From positions 199,500,781 to 199,564,780 of the forward strand of contig NC_081552.1 in NCBI RefSeq assembly GCF_963082655.1: a stretch of DNA of 64,000 nt, given 5' to 3'. Numbering within the stretch: the stretch's first letter is position 1; the number at the start of each line of letters is the position of its first letter. The translations under genes were made by a program, and so were the position numbers. Under the pieces are notes generated by a model. The model saw only the letters and a list, made by a program, of their open reading frames with translations, ran no database searches and was not told where the DNA came from. This DNA is from Stomoxys calcitrans. Lineage: Eukaryota; Arthropoda; Insecta; Diptera; Muscidae. Below, piece by piece: positions 1 through 11,640 of the stretch.

Positions 1-487
1 AAACCAACTGCTCGATTTTCGAATAAGGACATGTTTTGGAAAGCTCCTATCGTGACCTTTCCAACGATGTATGGTAGTACCTTGTAGAATTCTTAGATGT
101 CCTCCAGGACCATTGGTCATAATCCTGCCCAGAATATTTTTTTTATAAATTTTTCATTTTTCTCAGTACTACGGTAATAGATATTTTTAATTTGGTGTTT
201 TTGATTCAAAGCATTGATATTTTACTCCAAATTTTGTTATGGTTTTACTTTTTTTTTACAAATATTTGCAAAATTTGATAAAAAGTAAGAAATTTAATTA
301 ATTTCTCTTGTTTTTTGGTTCTGTTAAGTATTTACAGAGCTCTGCTAACCCCTCAGTGGATCTCTGTTAATACTTCTGTTACTATTTCTCGCACTCTGTT
401 AACAAAGCGGTTTGTGTCTCTGCTAGTTAAATTCGGAATTTATCTTCACACACATCAGAAATGGATATTTCAAAGTGTTACAATGAA
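1..487. other. AT-rich sequence, no gene seen
   Basis: AT-rich with long T and A runs. The only open frame (315-503) is short, has no recognisable motif and runs into a repeat remnant, so I treat it as chance. Confidence 0.5.
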
Positions 488-531
488 TGGAATGACGAAA
501 TAAGTATACCCCCTATACTATGGTGGTGCGT
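488..531 (-). repeat. Remnant of DINE-like repeat left end
   Basis: The block reading gaatgacgaaataagtatac, then a run of C and ctatggtggtg, matches the reverse complement of the left end of the complete DINE-like copy at 38297. Only about 45 bases survive. Confidence 0.5.
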
Positions 532-701
532 TTAAAAAATTGTAGAATATACAAACATGCTCGGAACCGGCCGCCTTTTGCCTCCCCTTACTGTTGACCC
601 TCTAACTATCTTCAATTTCTATCCATTCAGACGTCATCGAGATCGTATCGTATCCAGACGATTTTATGTGGATGGCTAATGGCCTTCTCGTCAGTGACAT
701 A

Positions 702-2340
702 CAGCGGTCAAAAAAAGTATTCATCATTAGCAAAATTGATAATAAATTCACTTATTTTGGGTAATTGAAGAAAATTTAAAGTAAACAAATAATGCAGTTT
801 TATGCAATAGTTTATTTTTCGTAATATGTTTTAAAATAAATTCAAAAAATAAATTTAATTAGCGCAAAAAATGCAATTTTATATACTAACACCAAAAACA
901 GAACAAAAAAAGTATTCATCATTGATGTGCTATCATCAAAGTAAAATTCAAATATTATTTGGGAATCCCCCTTTTCTGTTTTATTTAGTAAAGGAGGCTT
1001 TGCCCTTTACAGCAAATATTTAATTTCATTGAAAATATAGTTTTTGTCAAAATGGGTCGTAAGCAAAACGAGGTTTCTGATGAGGTAAAAGTTTTGATAA
1101 TAAAACACCACAGGAATGGTTTAACTCAAAAAACTATCAGTGAAATATTAAATAGACCACGATCTACTATACAATCCATCATCAGAAAGTGGACAGAAAC
1201 GAGAACTGTTGACAATAAACCAAGATCTGGTCGACCAAAAGCACTTTCAGTTGGAGATGTGCGTTGGCTAGTGCGGCAAGTTCAGAAAACTCCGAAGACA
1301 AATGCGACCATTCTTCGTAAAAACACTATGGAATATTTAGGGAAGGAAGTTACTACACAAACAATTCGAAATACACTCAAAAGGCATAGTTACAGAGGAA
1401 GAACTGCACGTAAGAAGCCCTTTATAAATAAAATAAACCGAGTGAAAAGGCTAAACTTCGCAAAAATGTATGTAAAACAGCCCGAATCATTTTGGAAAAC
1501 AGTCATTTTTGCAGACGAGAGCAAGTTTAATCTTTTTGGGTGCGATGGAAAGGTCATAGTGTACAGAAAACCAAATACAGAGCTTGAAGAACGAAACACA
1601 GTTGCTACTGTAAAACATGGTGGAGGTGGTTTAATGGTTTGGGGGTGTATGGCGGCTTCAGGAGCGGGAAATCTTGAAATTATTAATGGAGTAATGGATC
1701 ATAAGTATTACATTGACATTTTAAAGAGGAATTTAAAAGATAGTGCTGTAAAACTTGGGCTTGGAAATAACTTTCAATATTATCAAGATAATGACCCCAA
1801 ACATTCTGCTTTAAATACCAAGATGTGGATGCTGATTAACTGCCCCAAAGTCATTAAAACTCCTCCTCAAAGTCCCGACTTGAACCCAATTGAACATCTT
1901 TGGGAACATCTCGAACGCAAATTGAGAACGCGCAATTTTACGAGCAAGAGTCAAATGCAACAGGTGATAATGGAGGAATGGACTAATATAGACCAAAATA
2001 TAACCGCTAAATTAGTCCAATCGATGTCAAACCGTTTAAAAGAAGTTATAAGACGCGGTGGTCGAATAACAAAGTATTAATTTTTTTAAATTATGTTATT
2101 TATTTTTTTGTTTTTTTGCAATGATGAATACTTTTTTTGTTTAATTTTTTGTGTTCAGCTGTAAAATGGCCCTTTTTGTTCCAATAAATACTATTTTTTT
2201 CTTTAAAAACAATGAAATTGTGTACATATATATCACACAAGCACTACTGCATCATTAGTTTAATATGTTTTTATTCCAATTGTCTTTTGTAGACTTATTA
2301 AAAAAAAACATTGAATGATGAATACTTTCTTTGACCGCTG
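702..2340 (+). mobile_element. Complete Tc1-like transposon, copy 1 (IR/DR type)
   Basis: A complete 1639-bp Tc1/mariner element. It starts and ends with the inverted 8-mer CAGCGGTC and is flanked by TA duplications (700-701 and 2341-2342). The outer terminal match is about 27 bp with one mismatch. The 19-mer aaaaaaagtattcatcatt is present four times: 710-728 and 905-923 on plus, 2120-2138 (perfect) and 2314-2332 (one mismatch) on minus. The inner and outer sites are therefore 195 and 194 bp apart, which is the IR/DR arrangement of two transposase sites per end known from Sleeping Beauty, Minos, Paris and Bari3. The single gene between the ends is intact. About 12 substitutions and one indel separate it from copy 2 at 23593. 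Confidence 0.95.
1052..2080 (+). CDS. Tc1-family DD34E transposase, copy 1 (intact)
   Basis: A 342-residue DNA transposase that would bind the element's terminal repeats and cut and paste it into TA sites in the nucleus. The N-terminal 110 residues look like the paired-type double helix-turn-helix of Tc1 proteins, with a GRPR-like hinge (SGRPK) at residues 59-63 and a basic stretch near 115-122 that may serve nuclear import. The catalytic triad is D155 (in FADESKFN), D246 (in YYQDNDPKH) and E281 (in SPDLNPIEHLW). There are 34 residues between the last two, giving DD34E. The glycine-rich loop (HGGGGLMVWG) is at about 189-198. Length is normal for Tc1 (about 340). The start ATG at 1052 follows caaa, a fair insect initiation context, and no intron is needed. 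There is no stop or frameshift, so the protein is potentially functional. It differs from copy 2 at five residues, all between 262 and 323. Confidence 0.95.
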   Translation: MGRKQNEVSDEVKVLIIKHHRNGLTQKTISEILNRPRSTIQSIIRKWTETRTVDNKPRSGRPKALSVGDVRWLVRQVQKTPKTNATILRKNTMEYLGKEVTTQTIRNTLKRHSYRGRTARKKPFINKINRVKRLNFAKMYVKQPESFWKTVIFADESKFNLFGCDGKVIVYRKPNTELEERNTVATVKHGGGGLMVWGCMAASGAGNLEIINGVMDHKYYIDILKRNLKDSAVKLGLGNNFQYYQDNDPKHSALNTKMWMLINCPKVIKTPPQSPDLNPIEHLWEHLERKLRTRNFTSKSQMQQVIMEEWTNIDQNITAKLVQSMSNRLKEVIRRGGRITKY

Positions 2341-2401
2341 TATTTACACATTTACGGATAAGCATTTTAAGCAATTCGTTAAGTTGGGGATGAGATCTAA
2401 G

Positions 2402-2443
2402 CCTCTGTTCCTTAGTGGAATGTTCATGGGCAAAATTTGCAAT
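2402..2443 (+). repeat. 3'-end fragment of the tRNA-derived SINE
   Basis: The text gttccttagtggaatgttca followed by tgggcaaaattt is the 3' end found in the full SINE copies at 22051, 26886 and (reversed) 40417. Only the tail survives. A 16-bp near-repeat (gagatctaagcctct / gagatctaaacctct) flanks it. Confidence 0.6.
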
Positions 2444-2469
2444 TTTTTTTTATTTGGGGGTGAGATCTA

Positions 2470-3310
2470 AACCTCTACTCCATTCTATTCTACTCTACTT
2501 TACAGTACTCTGATCTTATCAGTTCTACTATCTCTAATCTTATCTACTATTCTCCAGTCTACTCTACTCTAGCCTACTCTATTCTACTATAGTCATATCT
2601 AACCTACTCTACTCTACTCAATTCTACATAACTCTACTCTACTCTACTCTACTCTACTTTACTTTACTCTACTCTACTCTACTCTACTCTACTCTACTCT
2701 ACTCTACTCTACTCTACTCTACTCTACTCTACTCTACTCTACTCTACTCTACTCTACTCTACTCTACTCTACTCTACTCTACTCTACTCTACTCTACTCT
2801 ACTCTACTCTACTCTACTCTACTCTACTCTACTCTACTCTACTCTACTCTACTCTACTCTACTCTACTCTACTCTACTCTACTCTACTCTACTCTACTCT
2901 ACTCTACTCTACTCTACTCTACTCTACTCTACTCTACTCTACTCTACTCTACTCTACTCTACTCTACTCTACTCTACTCTACTCTACTCTACTCTACTCT
3001 ACTCTACTCTACTCTACTTTACTCTACTCCTACTCTACTCTACACTCTACTCTACACTCTACTCTACTCTACACTCTACTCTACTCTACACTCTACTCTA
3101 CACTTTACTCTACACTCTACTCTACACTCTACTCTACACTCTACTCTACACTCTACTCTACACTCTACTCTACACTCTACTCTACACTCTACTCTACACT
3201 CTACTCTACACTCTACTCTACACTCTACTCTACACTCTACTTTACACTCTACTCTAGTCTACACTCTATTCTACTCTACTCTACTCTACTCTACTCTACT
3301 CCACTCTATC
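2470..3310 (+). repeat. ACTCT pentanucleotide satellite grading into a 12-bp unit
   Basis: Degenerate tcta-rich sequence from about 2470 becomes a nearly perfect ACTCT array of about 70 units (roughly 2667-3017). It then becomes a 12-bp higher-order unit, actctactctac, repeated about 17 times (roughly 3040-3255), before decaying by 3310. No coding potential. Confidence 0.95.
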
Positions 3311-3980
3311 ATGAGGCTCATCAGATATTATGAGGTATTCTCGTCACCGCAGCCATCAGAGAACAGTATCGGGAAGAACTGTTCTTTCCATATCCCAAGC
3401 ACACAATCAGTATGTTTTACCTGAGTTTGTATCGTGTCTCAGATTGATATTAAATTTTTTGGTATATTTTTTGGGACGTGCGTTTGTTTTGGAATTCCTT
3501 GGTCTATTTTATTTCGCTTGGGTTCCAAACTTTTGTTTTTTTTAAATAACTTTTATTTCTCTATTGCACAAATTTATATAAAATACTTGTATTCCCATCC
3601 GTATAGAATACAACACCTCTACTAAAGCCATTGGGAGTGAATGATCTGGTCTAATGTCCTTTTATTCATCACTTAGTATGTTACATGATGCCAAAGTAAT
3701 TAAATGGAAAAGCTCATTCATTCATATGTTCTTGGTATGCTGTGACACGTTAATCCTTGACACGTTCTAATATATGGGACATCATTATTCAAATGATGAA
3801 AATGTAAGAAGTAACCATTGAGGTAGGGGTTGCTAAAGAGCAATTCTATACTAAAAATTACTGAGAAGAAATTATACACAAAAATTAATATTGAAATCGT
3901 TGTTTTAGTATAGAGGGGATGGAAAAAAATTTGGAAATTTGTCCACGAAAATTCATTTGAGAAAATTTGGGGAGAATACT
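3311..3980. other. AT-rich sequence, no gene seen
   Basis: Short open frames on both strands have hydrophobic, low-complexity translations and no family resemblance. I see no RNA gene or repeat end here. Confidence 0.5.
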
Positions 3981-4540
3981 CACCCCCCAAATAATTAGTG
4001 CTTTCTTATTCAAGTTTCGGTTTAAACACATAGAAATCTCCTGTCGTACTAAAATTTCTAAATAATATGATCTCGAACATCTTAACCAAGTAGCGTCCAA
4101 ATCTTCCCCTAGCCTGCTTAGCTCCCGTATACACTTAACACATAAAGACCTCCTGTCGTACTATGATTTCTAAATAATACAGTCAGCCTCCAACATCTAA
4201 ACCAAGTAGCACCCAAAATCCATCCAAAATCCAAAAACCATATAAATCTATCTCTCGATTTGACTTCTTGAGCATCTATAAGAAACTAGCGACCCATCGG
4301 CTTCTGCTGCTTTCATTTGGAGTGGACTTAATACACTCAATATTTTGCTGAGTCCCTGATCGTTGACTCGGTAGCCTTTGTTCTAGAGCTGGCAAAATAT
4401 CCATGCAACTACCGATGTTTTATATTTTGTCTGATTATCGTTTGATATTTTTCTTATTGATTTTATTGGCAAAGTTAAATTTTTTACAAAATTTAACAAA
4501 AATAAGATATTCTACACCGAATGTATCATTTAAGATATAT
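3981..4540. repeat. Degenerate pair of DINE-like units
   Basis: Two imperfect copies about 120 bp apart share ctcctgtcgtact, tttctaaataata and aaccaagtagc (near 4036-4093 and 4149-4210). Downstream words such as ctcgatttgacttcttgagc (from 4254) are typical of the DINE-like unit. Highly decayed. Confidence 0.5.
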
Positions 4541-4666
4541 TGCCCCTATAGAGGCGGCAATTTTCATTCGATTTTGCGAAAATTTTGAACAAGGAGTTCC
4601 CTCATGACTTCCAACCGACTTTATTAAGATTGATTTTATTCGGTCTGTGTATTGGCATTGCTTTTA

Positions 4667-5963
4667 AAGGGTGATTTTTAGCTATTATCTTATTATTCAA
4701 CCATGAATCATCTTAAAAACGAACCAAGCTTGCAAATTATTGAATTTTGTTATCAAAATGTGTGCTCTGTTAAGAAAGTTCATCGCGCTCTTCTTCCATT
4801 TTTTATACGAAGCTCATTTTGCCCCAATGGGTACGTAAAAAAGCAGAATTTTCGATTTGGGAATGACAACCAGCCAGAAGCATTGCAATGCATCCAGTAA
4901 AAGTCATAGTTTGGTGCGGTTTATTGGCTGGTGGCATCATTGGACCGTACTTCTTCAAAGATGATGCGAATCGTATATAATTTTTTTTTTTGGGCCCAAA
5001 ATGAAAGAACTTGTCTTGCATGACATGTGGTTTCAACAATACGGTGCCACATTTTATTTCACGTCCGGGACCGCTCAATTGGCCACCTAGATCGTGCGAT
5101 TTAACGTCCTTAGACTATTTTTTGTGAGGCCATGTTAAAGCTCCAGTCTATACAGATAAGCCCGCTGCAGTAGACGCATTGGAAGAAGAAGAAAAAATCA
5201 CAGTTTGATGCGGCTTATGGGTTGGTGCCATCATTGGACCGTACTTCTTCAAAGATGATGCGAATCGTAACATAACTTTTTTTAGTCCAAAATGCAAGAT
5301 CTTGAGCTGCATAACATGTGGTTTAAATAGTACTGTGCCACATGCCACACAGCACGCTTAACAATGGACTTATTGAGAAGCGAGTTTGATGAACATTTTA
5401 TTTCACGTCCGGGACCGCTCAATTGGCCGCCTAGATCGATCGTGCGATTTAACGCATTTAGGCAATTTTTGTGGGGTAACATGGCCCCTGTCAGCTCCTG
5501 TCTATACAGATAAGCCCGTTCCAATTGACGCATTGGAAGAAAAAAAGAAAAAATCATAGTTTGATGCGGTTTATGGGCTGGCGGCATCATTGGACCGTAC
5601 TTCTTCAAAGGTGGTGCGAATCCTAACTTAACTGTAAATGGCAAGCGCTGACGTGAGATGTTATCCAACTATTTTTGCCATGACATGTGGTTTCAACAAG
5701 ACGGTGTCACATGCCACACAGCACGCGAACTATTTTTTGTGAGGCTAAGTTAAAGCTCAGGTCTATATAGACAAGCCCGCTTCAATTGACGTATTGGAAG
5801 ATAACATTGATGCATTTTCTACCGGCCGGACAACATTTGCATGAAATAATCTTCAAACATTAAATTATATGGACCGTACTATCAAAAAAAGATTTCATGG
5901 TTTTTTCTTAAATTTCATGCGTTTTTTTTTTAACTTTCCTATAGCTCTTAAAAAATCACCCTT
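4667..5963 (+). mobile_element. DD41D (rosa-type) mariner relic with triplicated C-terminal block
   Basis: The ends read aagggtgattttt and aaaaatcaccctt as an inverted pair, flanked by TA (4665-4666 and 5964-5965). The first ORF begins MNHLKNEPSLQIIEF, the N-terminus typical of rosa-like mariner transposases. Pieces of the catalytic half follow (WFQQ, the tcacgtccgggaccg block, NWPP-like, and a C-terminal HLHEI just before the 3' end). About 120 codons are missing between the helix-turn-helix and the GYVKKQN block, taking the first catalytic aspartate. The block from tcatagtttggtgcgg to gacgcattggaaga occurs three times in tandem (about 4901-5194, 5195-5550 and 5551-5810), with GAA-rich junctions. 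There are many stops and it is certainly dead. The DD41D label comes from the family layout known for these motifs, not from an intact catalytic site here. Confidence 0.85.
4703..4900 (+). pseudogene. N-terminal mariner transposase fragment
   Basis: A 65-codon remnant: about 32 residues of the N-terminal helix-turn-helix (MNHLKNEPSLQIIEFCYQN, then VCSVKKVHRALLPF) are fused directly to the region that normally follows the first catalytic aspartate (GYVKKQNFRFGNDNQPEALQ). The same fusion is seen in the relic at 61033, so the deletion predates both insertions. Full-length relatives have about 340 residues. No activity is expected. Confidence 0.8.
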
Positions 5964-6955
5964 TATATAAACCTGTATAAACCTATGTCGGATCTTGACT
6001 TCTTCAGCCTCTAGGGGGCGCAATAAAAATCCAATTAGGCTGAAATTTTTTGTGAATCTGTTTGGTTTACCATCAACACTATTACCAAGTATGGTCCAAA
6101 TCGGTTCATTACCTGATACAGCTCCTATATAAACCGTTCTCGGATCTTCATTCCTTGAGCCGCTAGAGGGCGCAATTCTTATCCGATTTGTCTAAAATTC
6201 AGCATGAAGTGTTTCGTTATGACTTCCAACAGCTGTGCTAAGTATGCTTAAAATCGCTTTATAACCTGATATATAGCACCTATATAAACCGATCTCGGAT
6301 CTTGACTTCTTGACCCTCTAGGGGGTACAATAAAAATCTAATTAGACTGAAATTTTTTGTGAATCCGTTCGGTTTTACCATCAACAATATAATCAAGTAT
6401 GATCCAAGTCGGTTCATTACCTGATATAGCTCCTATATAAACCGTTCGCGGGTCTTCATTTCTTGAGCCTCTAGAAGGCGCAATCAGTATCCAATTTGGC
6501 TGAAATTGTGTGTAAGGTGTTTTGGTTTGACCTTCAACAACTGTGCCAAATATGATCCAAATCGGTTCATAACCTGATATAACTCTCATATAAACCGATC
6601 GCCGATCTTGACTTATTGAGCCTCTAGGGGACGCAATTGTTAACCAATTTTGCTGAAATTTTTCACAAAGTGTTTTGGCTAGACCATCAACAGTTGTGCC
6701 TAGTAAGGCCCAAATCTGTTCATTGCCTAATATTGCTCGCATATAAACCGATCTCCCGATTTTATTTTTTGAGACACTATAGGGCGACATTCTTATCCGA
6801 ATTGTCTGACATTTTGTACAAAGAATTCCACTTTAGTCACCAACAGCCGAAACACGTATGTCCCCAAACGGTTCATAACTTGGAATAGCCCGTATATCAT
6901 AGCAATTCCTATCCATTATCCTTTGTTTGCCTATAGAGAGATAACCCTCATCCTT

Positions 6956-8238
6956 CGAATATACCCCAAAGGATGGGAGTATACTCATTTTGATATTGAG
7001 TTGAAACTTTACACAAATTCTTTTTTGTCCATTGGCAGATTAAGTTCGAAGATGAGCTATATCGGACTATATCTTGATATAGTCCACATATAAACCGATC
7101 TGCCGATTTAAGGTCTTAGACCTATTAAAGCCACAGTTATGATCCGATTTTGCTGAAATTTTAGACAGTGAGTTGTGTAAAGCCTGTCGATATCATTCTT
7201 GAAGATGGTCCCGATCGTTCCAGATTTGGATATAGGTGCTATATAGACCGATCTCTCGATTTAGGGTTTTGGGTCCTTAAAAGGCGCATGTTTTGTCAGA
7301 TTTCGCTAAAAATTTGGAACAGTGAGTAGTGTTAGGCTTCTCCATGTCATTCTTGAAGATGGTCCAGATCAGTCCAGATTTGGATATAACTGCCATATAG
7401 AGTGATATCTTAATTGTGGGTCTTGGGCCCATATAGGGCGCATTATTTGCGCGATTTCGCTGAAATTTAAGAAAGTGAGTTGTGTTAGGCCCCTCGACAT
7501 CAATCTTGAAGATGGCCTAGGTCGGTCCAGATTTGGATATAGCTGCCATATAGACCGATCTCTCGATTTAAGGTATTGGGTATATAAAAGGCGCATTTAA
7601 TATCCAATTTCGTTGAAATTTAGGACGGTGAGTTGTGTGAGGCCCTTCAATATCATTCTTGAAGGTGGTCCAGATTTGGATATAGCTGCCATATAGACCG
7701 ATCTCTCGATTTAAGTTCTTGGGTATATCCAATTTCGCTGAAATTTAGGACAATGAGTTATGTTAGGCCCTTCGACATCCCTTTTTAATTTGGTCCAGAT
7801 CGGTTCAGATTTGGATATAACTGCCATATCGGCCGATCTCTCGATTTAAGGTCTTTGGTCCATAAAAGGCGTATTTTTTGTCCGATTTCGCTGAAATTTA
7901 AGACGGTGAGTTCTGTGAGGCCCCTCGCTGTCATTCTTCAAGATCGGTCCAGATTTGGATATAGCTGACATATAGACCGATCTCTCCATTTAAGGTATTG
8001 GCCCCTAAAAAGGGGCATTTATTAACCGATTTCGCTGACACTGCGATTTATGTGAGGCCCCTCGATATCATTCTTGAAGATGGTCCAAATCGGTCCAGAT
8101 TTGGATATAGCTGTCATATAGACCTATCTTTCGAGTTGAGTTCTTGGGTCCATACCGGATTACATATATACATATATACCCTAGTCGGAGGGCATCTAAA
8201 GTTCGGCGCTGCCGAACTCAATACCTTTTTACTTGTTT
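6956..8238 (+). repeat. DINE-like element, 'ctctcgattta' subfamily, with right end
   Basis: About seven units of 136-155 bp repeat gaccgatctctcgattta (near 7246, 7555, 7697, 7833, 7975 and variants), each with a gaaattta..gtgagttgtg middle and a tcattcttgaagatggtc block. The array ends with agggcatctaaagttcgg, a small GC palindrome (cggcgctgccg) and tttttacttgttt, which is the family right end. There is no protein. By structure I compare it with dipteran mini-me/DINE-1 (HINE) repeats, non-autonomous relatives of Helentrons. Confidence 0.8.
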
Positions 8239-10690
8239 TATCATGTTATTTTCTTGTTGCTACTATTTTCCACTTTTGATTAATGCGCGAAGGAGTTTAA
8301 GAATATTTAATTTTCCCCATTAGTCTTTGGAAATGTTGCTAATCAATTTTGCCGGGAATGACTCGAATGCCAAATCATATGCCCGTTATATACTTCAAAG
8401 AAGTTTATCTTAACACATTGCCTGTATGGCATGTTGATACGTGTGCTAGAAACAACTGGCGCGTACATAGAAACACCAGCAACTATGGGCAAATACATGC
8501 TCTCCTCTCTCTCCTCTACATTACAGGGTAATAAATTAATATGCCTCATCATCTGTCAACTTGTGAACAATGGCATGTACAAGCTTATCCTTCACATAAA
8601 AAGCAAGCCAAACCAAATAAATTGGGGGAGTATTTGACTTTTGGAAATGCCTAAGTCAGTGCCATGGTGGTGGAACACTTTTTTGCTTTGTTTCACTGGC
8701 AAAGTTGTGGGTTCATAAATAACTTGACAGCAGCGAGTTGTGGTCCTTTTAATTGGCAGGATATACACTCTAGTCATTGTTAGATTAAGTTGCAACTTGA
8801 TACCGATATTTGTAGCTATAAATAATGCACTGTTAATTCAAAATGGTTTGTTAGCAATTTTTTGCTGAGTTACTTTTTTTTCAGCTGTATCAGGTTTGGT
8901 TTTTTTGTTTTGTTTAATAGTCCAAGCCTAATTTGCTATGGTAGCTGCTCCCAATCATACTGGCATGTTGCCTAGATGCTAAGTCATGCTGGTCTCTGCC
9001 TGTCAACTGTGTTTAATTCCCTATTTGTTTTGTGGCTTTGATTAAGGTAAATGGAATGGTTATTGCCTAGCGGCTCTAACCCCTGCCAGTAGGCAATGAA
9101 TTGCGCCTGTATATTGTTGCAGCCCCAAGGTATGCCACACAATATCTAGTGGTTGTCCATTAATACAAAATAAATTATTTAAATGTACATTGCCTTTCTG
9201 CCTAAGGTCTGGTCATCTGGTATTCCATTTATTGAGGGTGTTGTGTGCGTCATGGTCATTTGCTGAATATCAAAATATCTCTTGTCAACCAAGCATTCTG
9301 ATCAAAGTGAAATATCCAATTTGGCTGACCATTATTGAATGTTTGCATGCTAAGTAGGGTTACCAAAGGGACTCCAGTGGGGAAAAATATGCTATCAATA
9401 ACACATTCCGATAATAGGAAAGAGAGTAATTTGTGCATTTTATGCATGATTAAGTTAAGCTGAATTTTCAATTTTTGACTGGGAGCTTTTTGAACTAAGG
9501 GAGTTTACCAGCAGATGTGTCTATTTTGAAAATCTGCTGATGAAACTAGCATACCTCTTCTGCTTTATTCCTGTCTTCGATTTTTCTGTTGTTTTAGCAG
9601 CTTTTGAGATTCTTCAGCAAAATGTTTGTGGTTTACCAATAACAAACATGCTGCTGAAAATATCACCTGTTATCCTGAACTACAAAAAGGCATGTGACAG
9701 CCGTAGCCTTTTTTTAACGCTGAAATCCACAGAGATTTCTTCCCCCTTTTAAGGTATTCCACTTTTACATTTTCTCTCTCTCTCTCTCTGTCCCCCTTTC
9801 TTTTTTTAGTTTATTTTTCCCCCATTGTGTTGTAGCCTAATGTTATACCCCTTCCAATCTGATGCAGAATTACATGCCACAGGCTAACGACCAAAGTGTA
9901 TCATTCACAGGACAACCAACGACAATGACAACGAAGATTGCACACTTCCGCTAGGGGAAATACATATCAAATGTTGTAAATATTTAAATAGATAACAATT
10001 TAATGTTTTTGGGGACTGCCATCAATAAATTAGCACAATATTTTGCCAACTGAAAGGGGAAGGATAACAATTTGTTGTAGACTTTCAACAACACATAATA
10101 ATAGCTCTTCAATGGTCATTTAGAATCCTTTCTTTGGTGGTGCTCCCACTCGCCCACACATCGCCCCCAAAGAAAGAATGGAATATATTATGGCTACCTT
10201 TTGTACAAAAAACACTCAGGCACAGAATTTTATGACCCTCTCCTTGAGTCCTTGAGTTAAAATATACACGAAGTAGCAGACAATCTTTTGTTTCCAGTTG
10301 CATCAAAAGGCGGAGGAATAAGGCCAACCTCTTGTCAACGGATTCATATAAAATACTGAAATAATGGTCATCTTAGAAACACAGAGGAAAAGAGTAGAAG
10401 AAAAAGGCAAACCCAAGTTTTGTTTGGAAAAAAGGCATAAGAAATCCAATACACCTACCTGTAGACAAATTATTGCAAAGGCAAGAAATTTCCACCCCCA
10501 CCCGGAACAGCTACAAAATATCCTGTTTTGCTGCTTGGGCTTTATAATAAATCTTAAAATACTATAAACTGAAACTACGCTGCAAAATGGTGGCTAAGCT
10601 AAAGCATAAGCATGACATGATGTGGAAAAAATAGTTAATGGAAATCAAACTTTGTGCAAAATCCTTCATTGGTTTGTTTTGAAGAACACC
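8239..10690. other. Unique-looking AT-rich DNA, no gene recognised
   Basis: No family-like protein, RNA gene or repeat end was recognised over 2.4 kb. It contains a short TC run (9773-9789). The longest plus-strand frames, 8349-8531, 9540-9752 (70 codons with a hydrophobic start) and 10364-10567, have no conserved motif. The sequence could be intronic or intergenic host DNA. Confidence 0.5.
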
Positions 10691-11640
10691 ATTAGTGTGA
10701 CCATAGCCCTATTCAAAATTAGAATCGGTCATTTCGAGTATTTACTGCACTCAAATTTGAGATCAACCATAAAGATAGGTGATGCAGATCAATCATAAAG
10801 ATAGGGGACTCAATTAAAGATTTTTGCGAAGAGAGTACCAATGGGGCATTAGAAAGTAGGGGTCATAACCCCACAAACGCACACATTGAGCTATGGGGAC
10901 AACATCTAACAGCCAATTGCAGCTTAAGTGTCAGAGAGCCTTTTAACCACAAACACGCTGAAAACGCCAGATCTCGGAAAGATGTGCATCCAATTTTGTG
11001 AAAACAAAAACACGATTTTGTTTAAAAAAAGAATTTGGATTGAAACAACCTGGGGGAAGGCCCCACCTAAACGGGCATGTTCAGCGATTGAAACATTATG
11101 GGTATCAAATGAAAGGTATTTGGAAGTAGAGTACAAATCTGGCATAGAAATTTACATCAAGTGTATGAGCATTGACAGCAAAGCCATAGCCCCCTTCATG
11201 TTAAGAATCGGCCATATTATCTTGAATCATTCACGGCACCTCAATTTGTGACCATCTCTCATATGTTGTTCTTGCGACATTATGTAGAGAAATCAATATA
11301 CGATGAATGCTAGTGGCGATATACGCTAGTGGCATACCTAAAGATATCTGTAAAAAAATTTACTGAAAATATAAAAGACTGCGGAATCAACAGAAAAATC
11401 TACTACTGTAGAACATTTTCTATGAATGAGGGGAGCGCCCTACTCTAAAAGCCTCACAAGCGGACATTCAGATCGATTAGGACAATATACGATAGATTTC
11501 CGATCTTCTGAAACGAGGAATAATGTTCCGAAAATCAAAGAATCTGCTGAAACAATACAAAAATCTAGTACAACAGAAACTTGTGAAAGCTAAGGGGAAC
11601 GCCCTACCCTAAAAGCCCCGCCCCCATGTAGATCGCCAAT
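10691..11640 (-). repeat. Family 2 repeat, degenerate reverse copy
   Basis: Reverse-complement words of family 2 are visible: gaaaacgccagatctcgga (near 10960), aacaacctgggggaaggccc (11044), and atcaaatgaaaggtatttgg (11103), which is the reverse of the family's acctttcatttga motif. Similar but shorter pieces recur at 13190-13375. No coding capacity. Confidence 0.6.

Larger units (their letters stand above)
4541..6955 (+). repeat. Degenerate DINE-like tandem array, split by a mariner relic
   Basis: From 5964 on, units of about 150 bp carry the diagnostic words of this family: tataaaccgatctcggatct, cttgacttcttgacc, and ctagagggcgcaattcttat followed by ccgattt. Before 4667 a decayed unit with the same order (agaggcggcaatttt, tgacttccaac) leads up to the mariner insertion. 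The array ends near 6950 in a truncated right end containing the family's tcctttgtttgcctatagag-type motif, fused to a left-end-like block (ggatgggagtatac). Confidence 0.75.

Noticed and set aside
1390..1599. Minus-strand open frame inside the Tc1 transposase gene (also at 24281-24490)
   Set aside because: It is a shadow of the plus-strand transposase; its two copies are identical only because the transposon is.
2470..3310. A CRISPR-like array
   Set aside because: Units are contiguous with no unique spacers, and the sequence is eukaryotic.
6338..6790. A 150-codon minus frame with internal repeats
   Set aside because: It runs antisense through DINE-like units, and its repeated peptides follow the DNA unit.
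9540..9752. A 70-codon frame with a hydrophobic, signal-peptide-like start
   Set aside because: Isolated, no stop-to-stop conservation evidence, no cleavage-site or family pattern; AT-rich DNA readily gives such frames.
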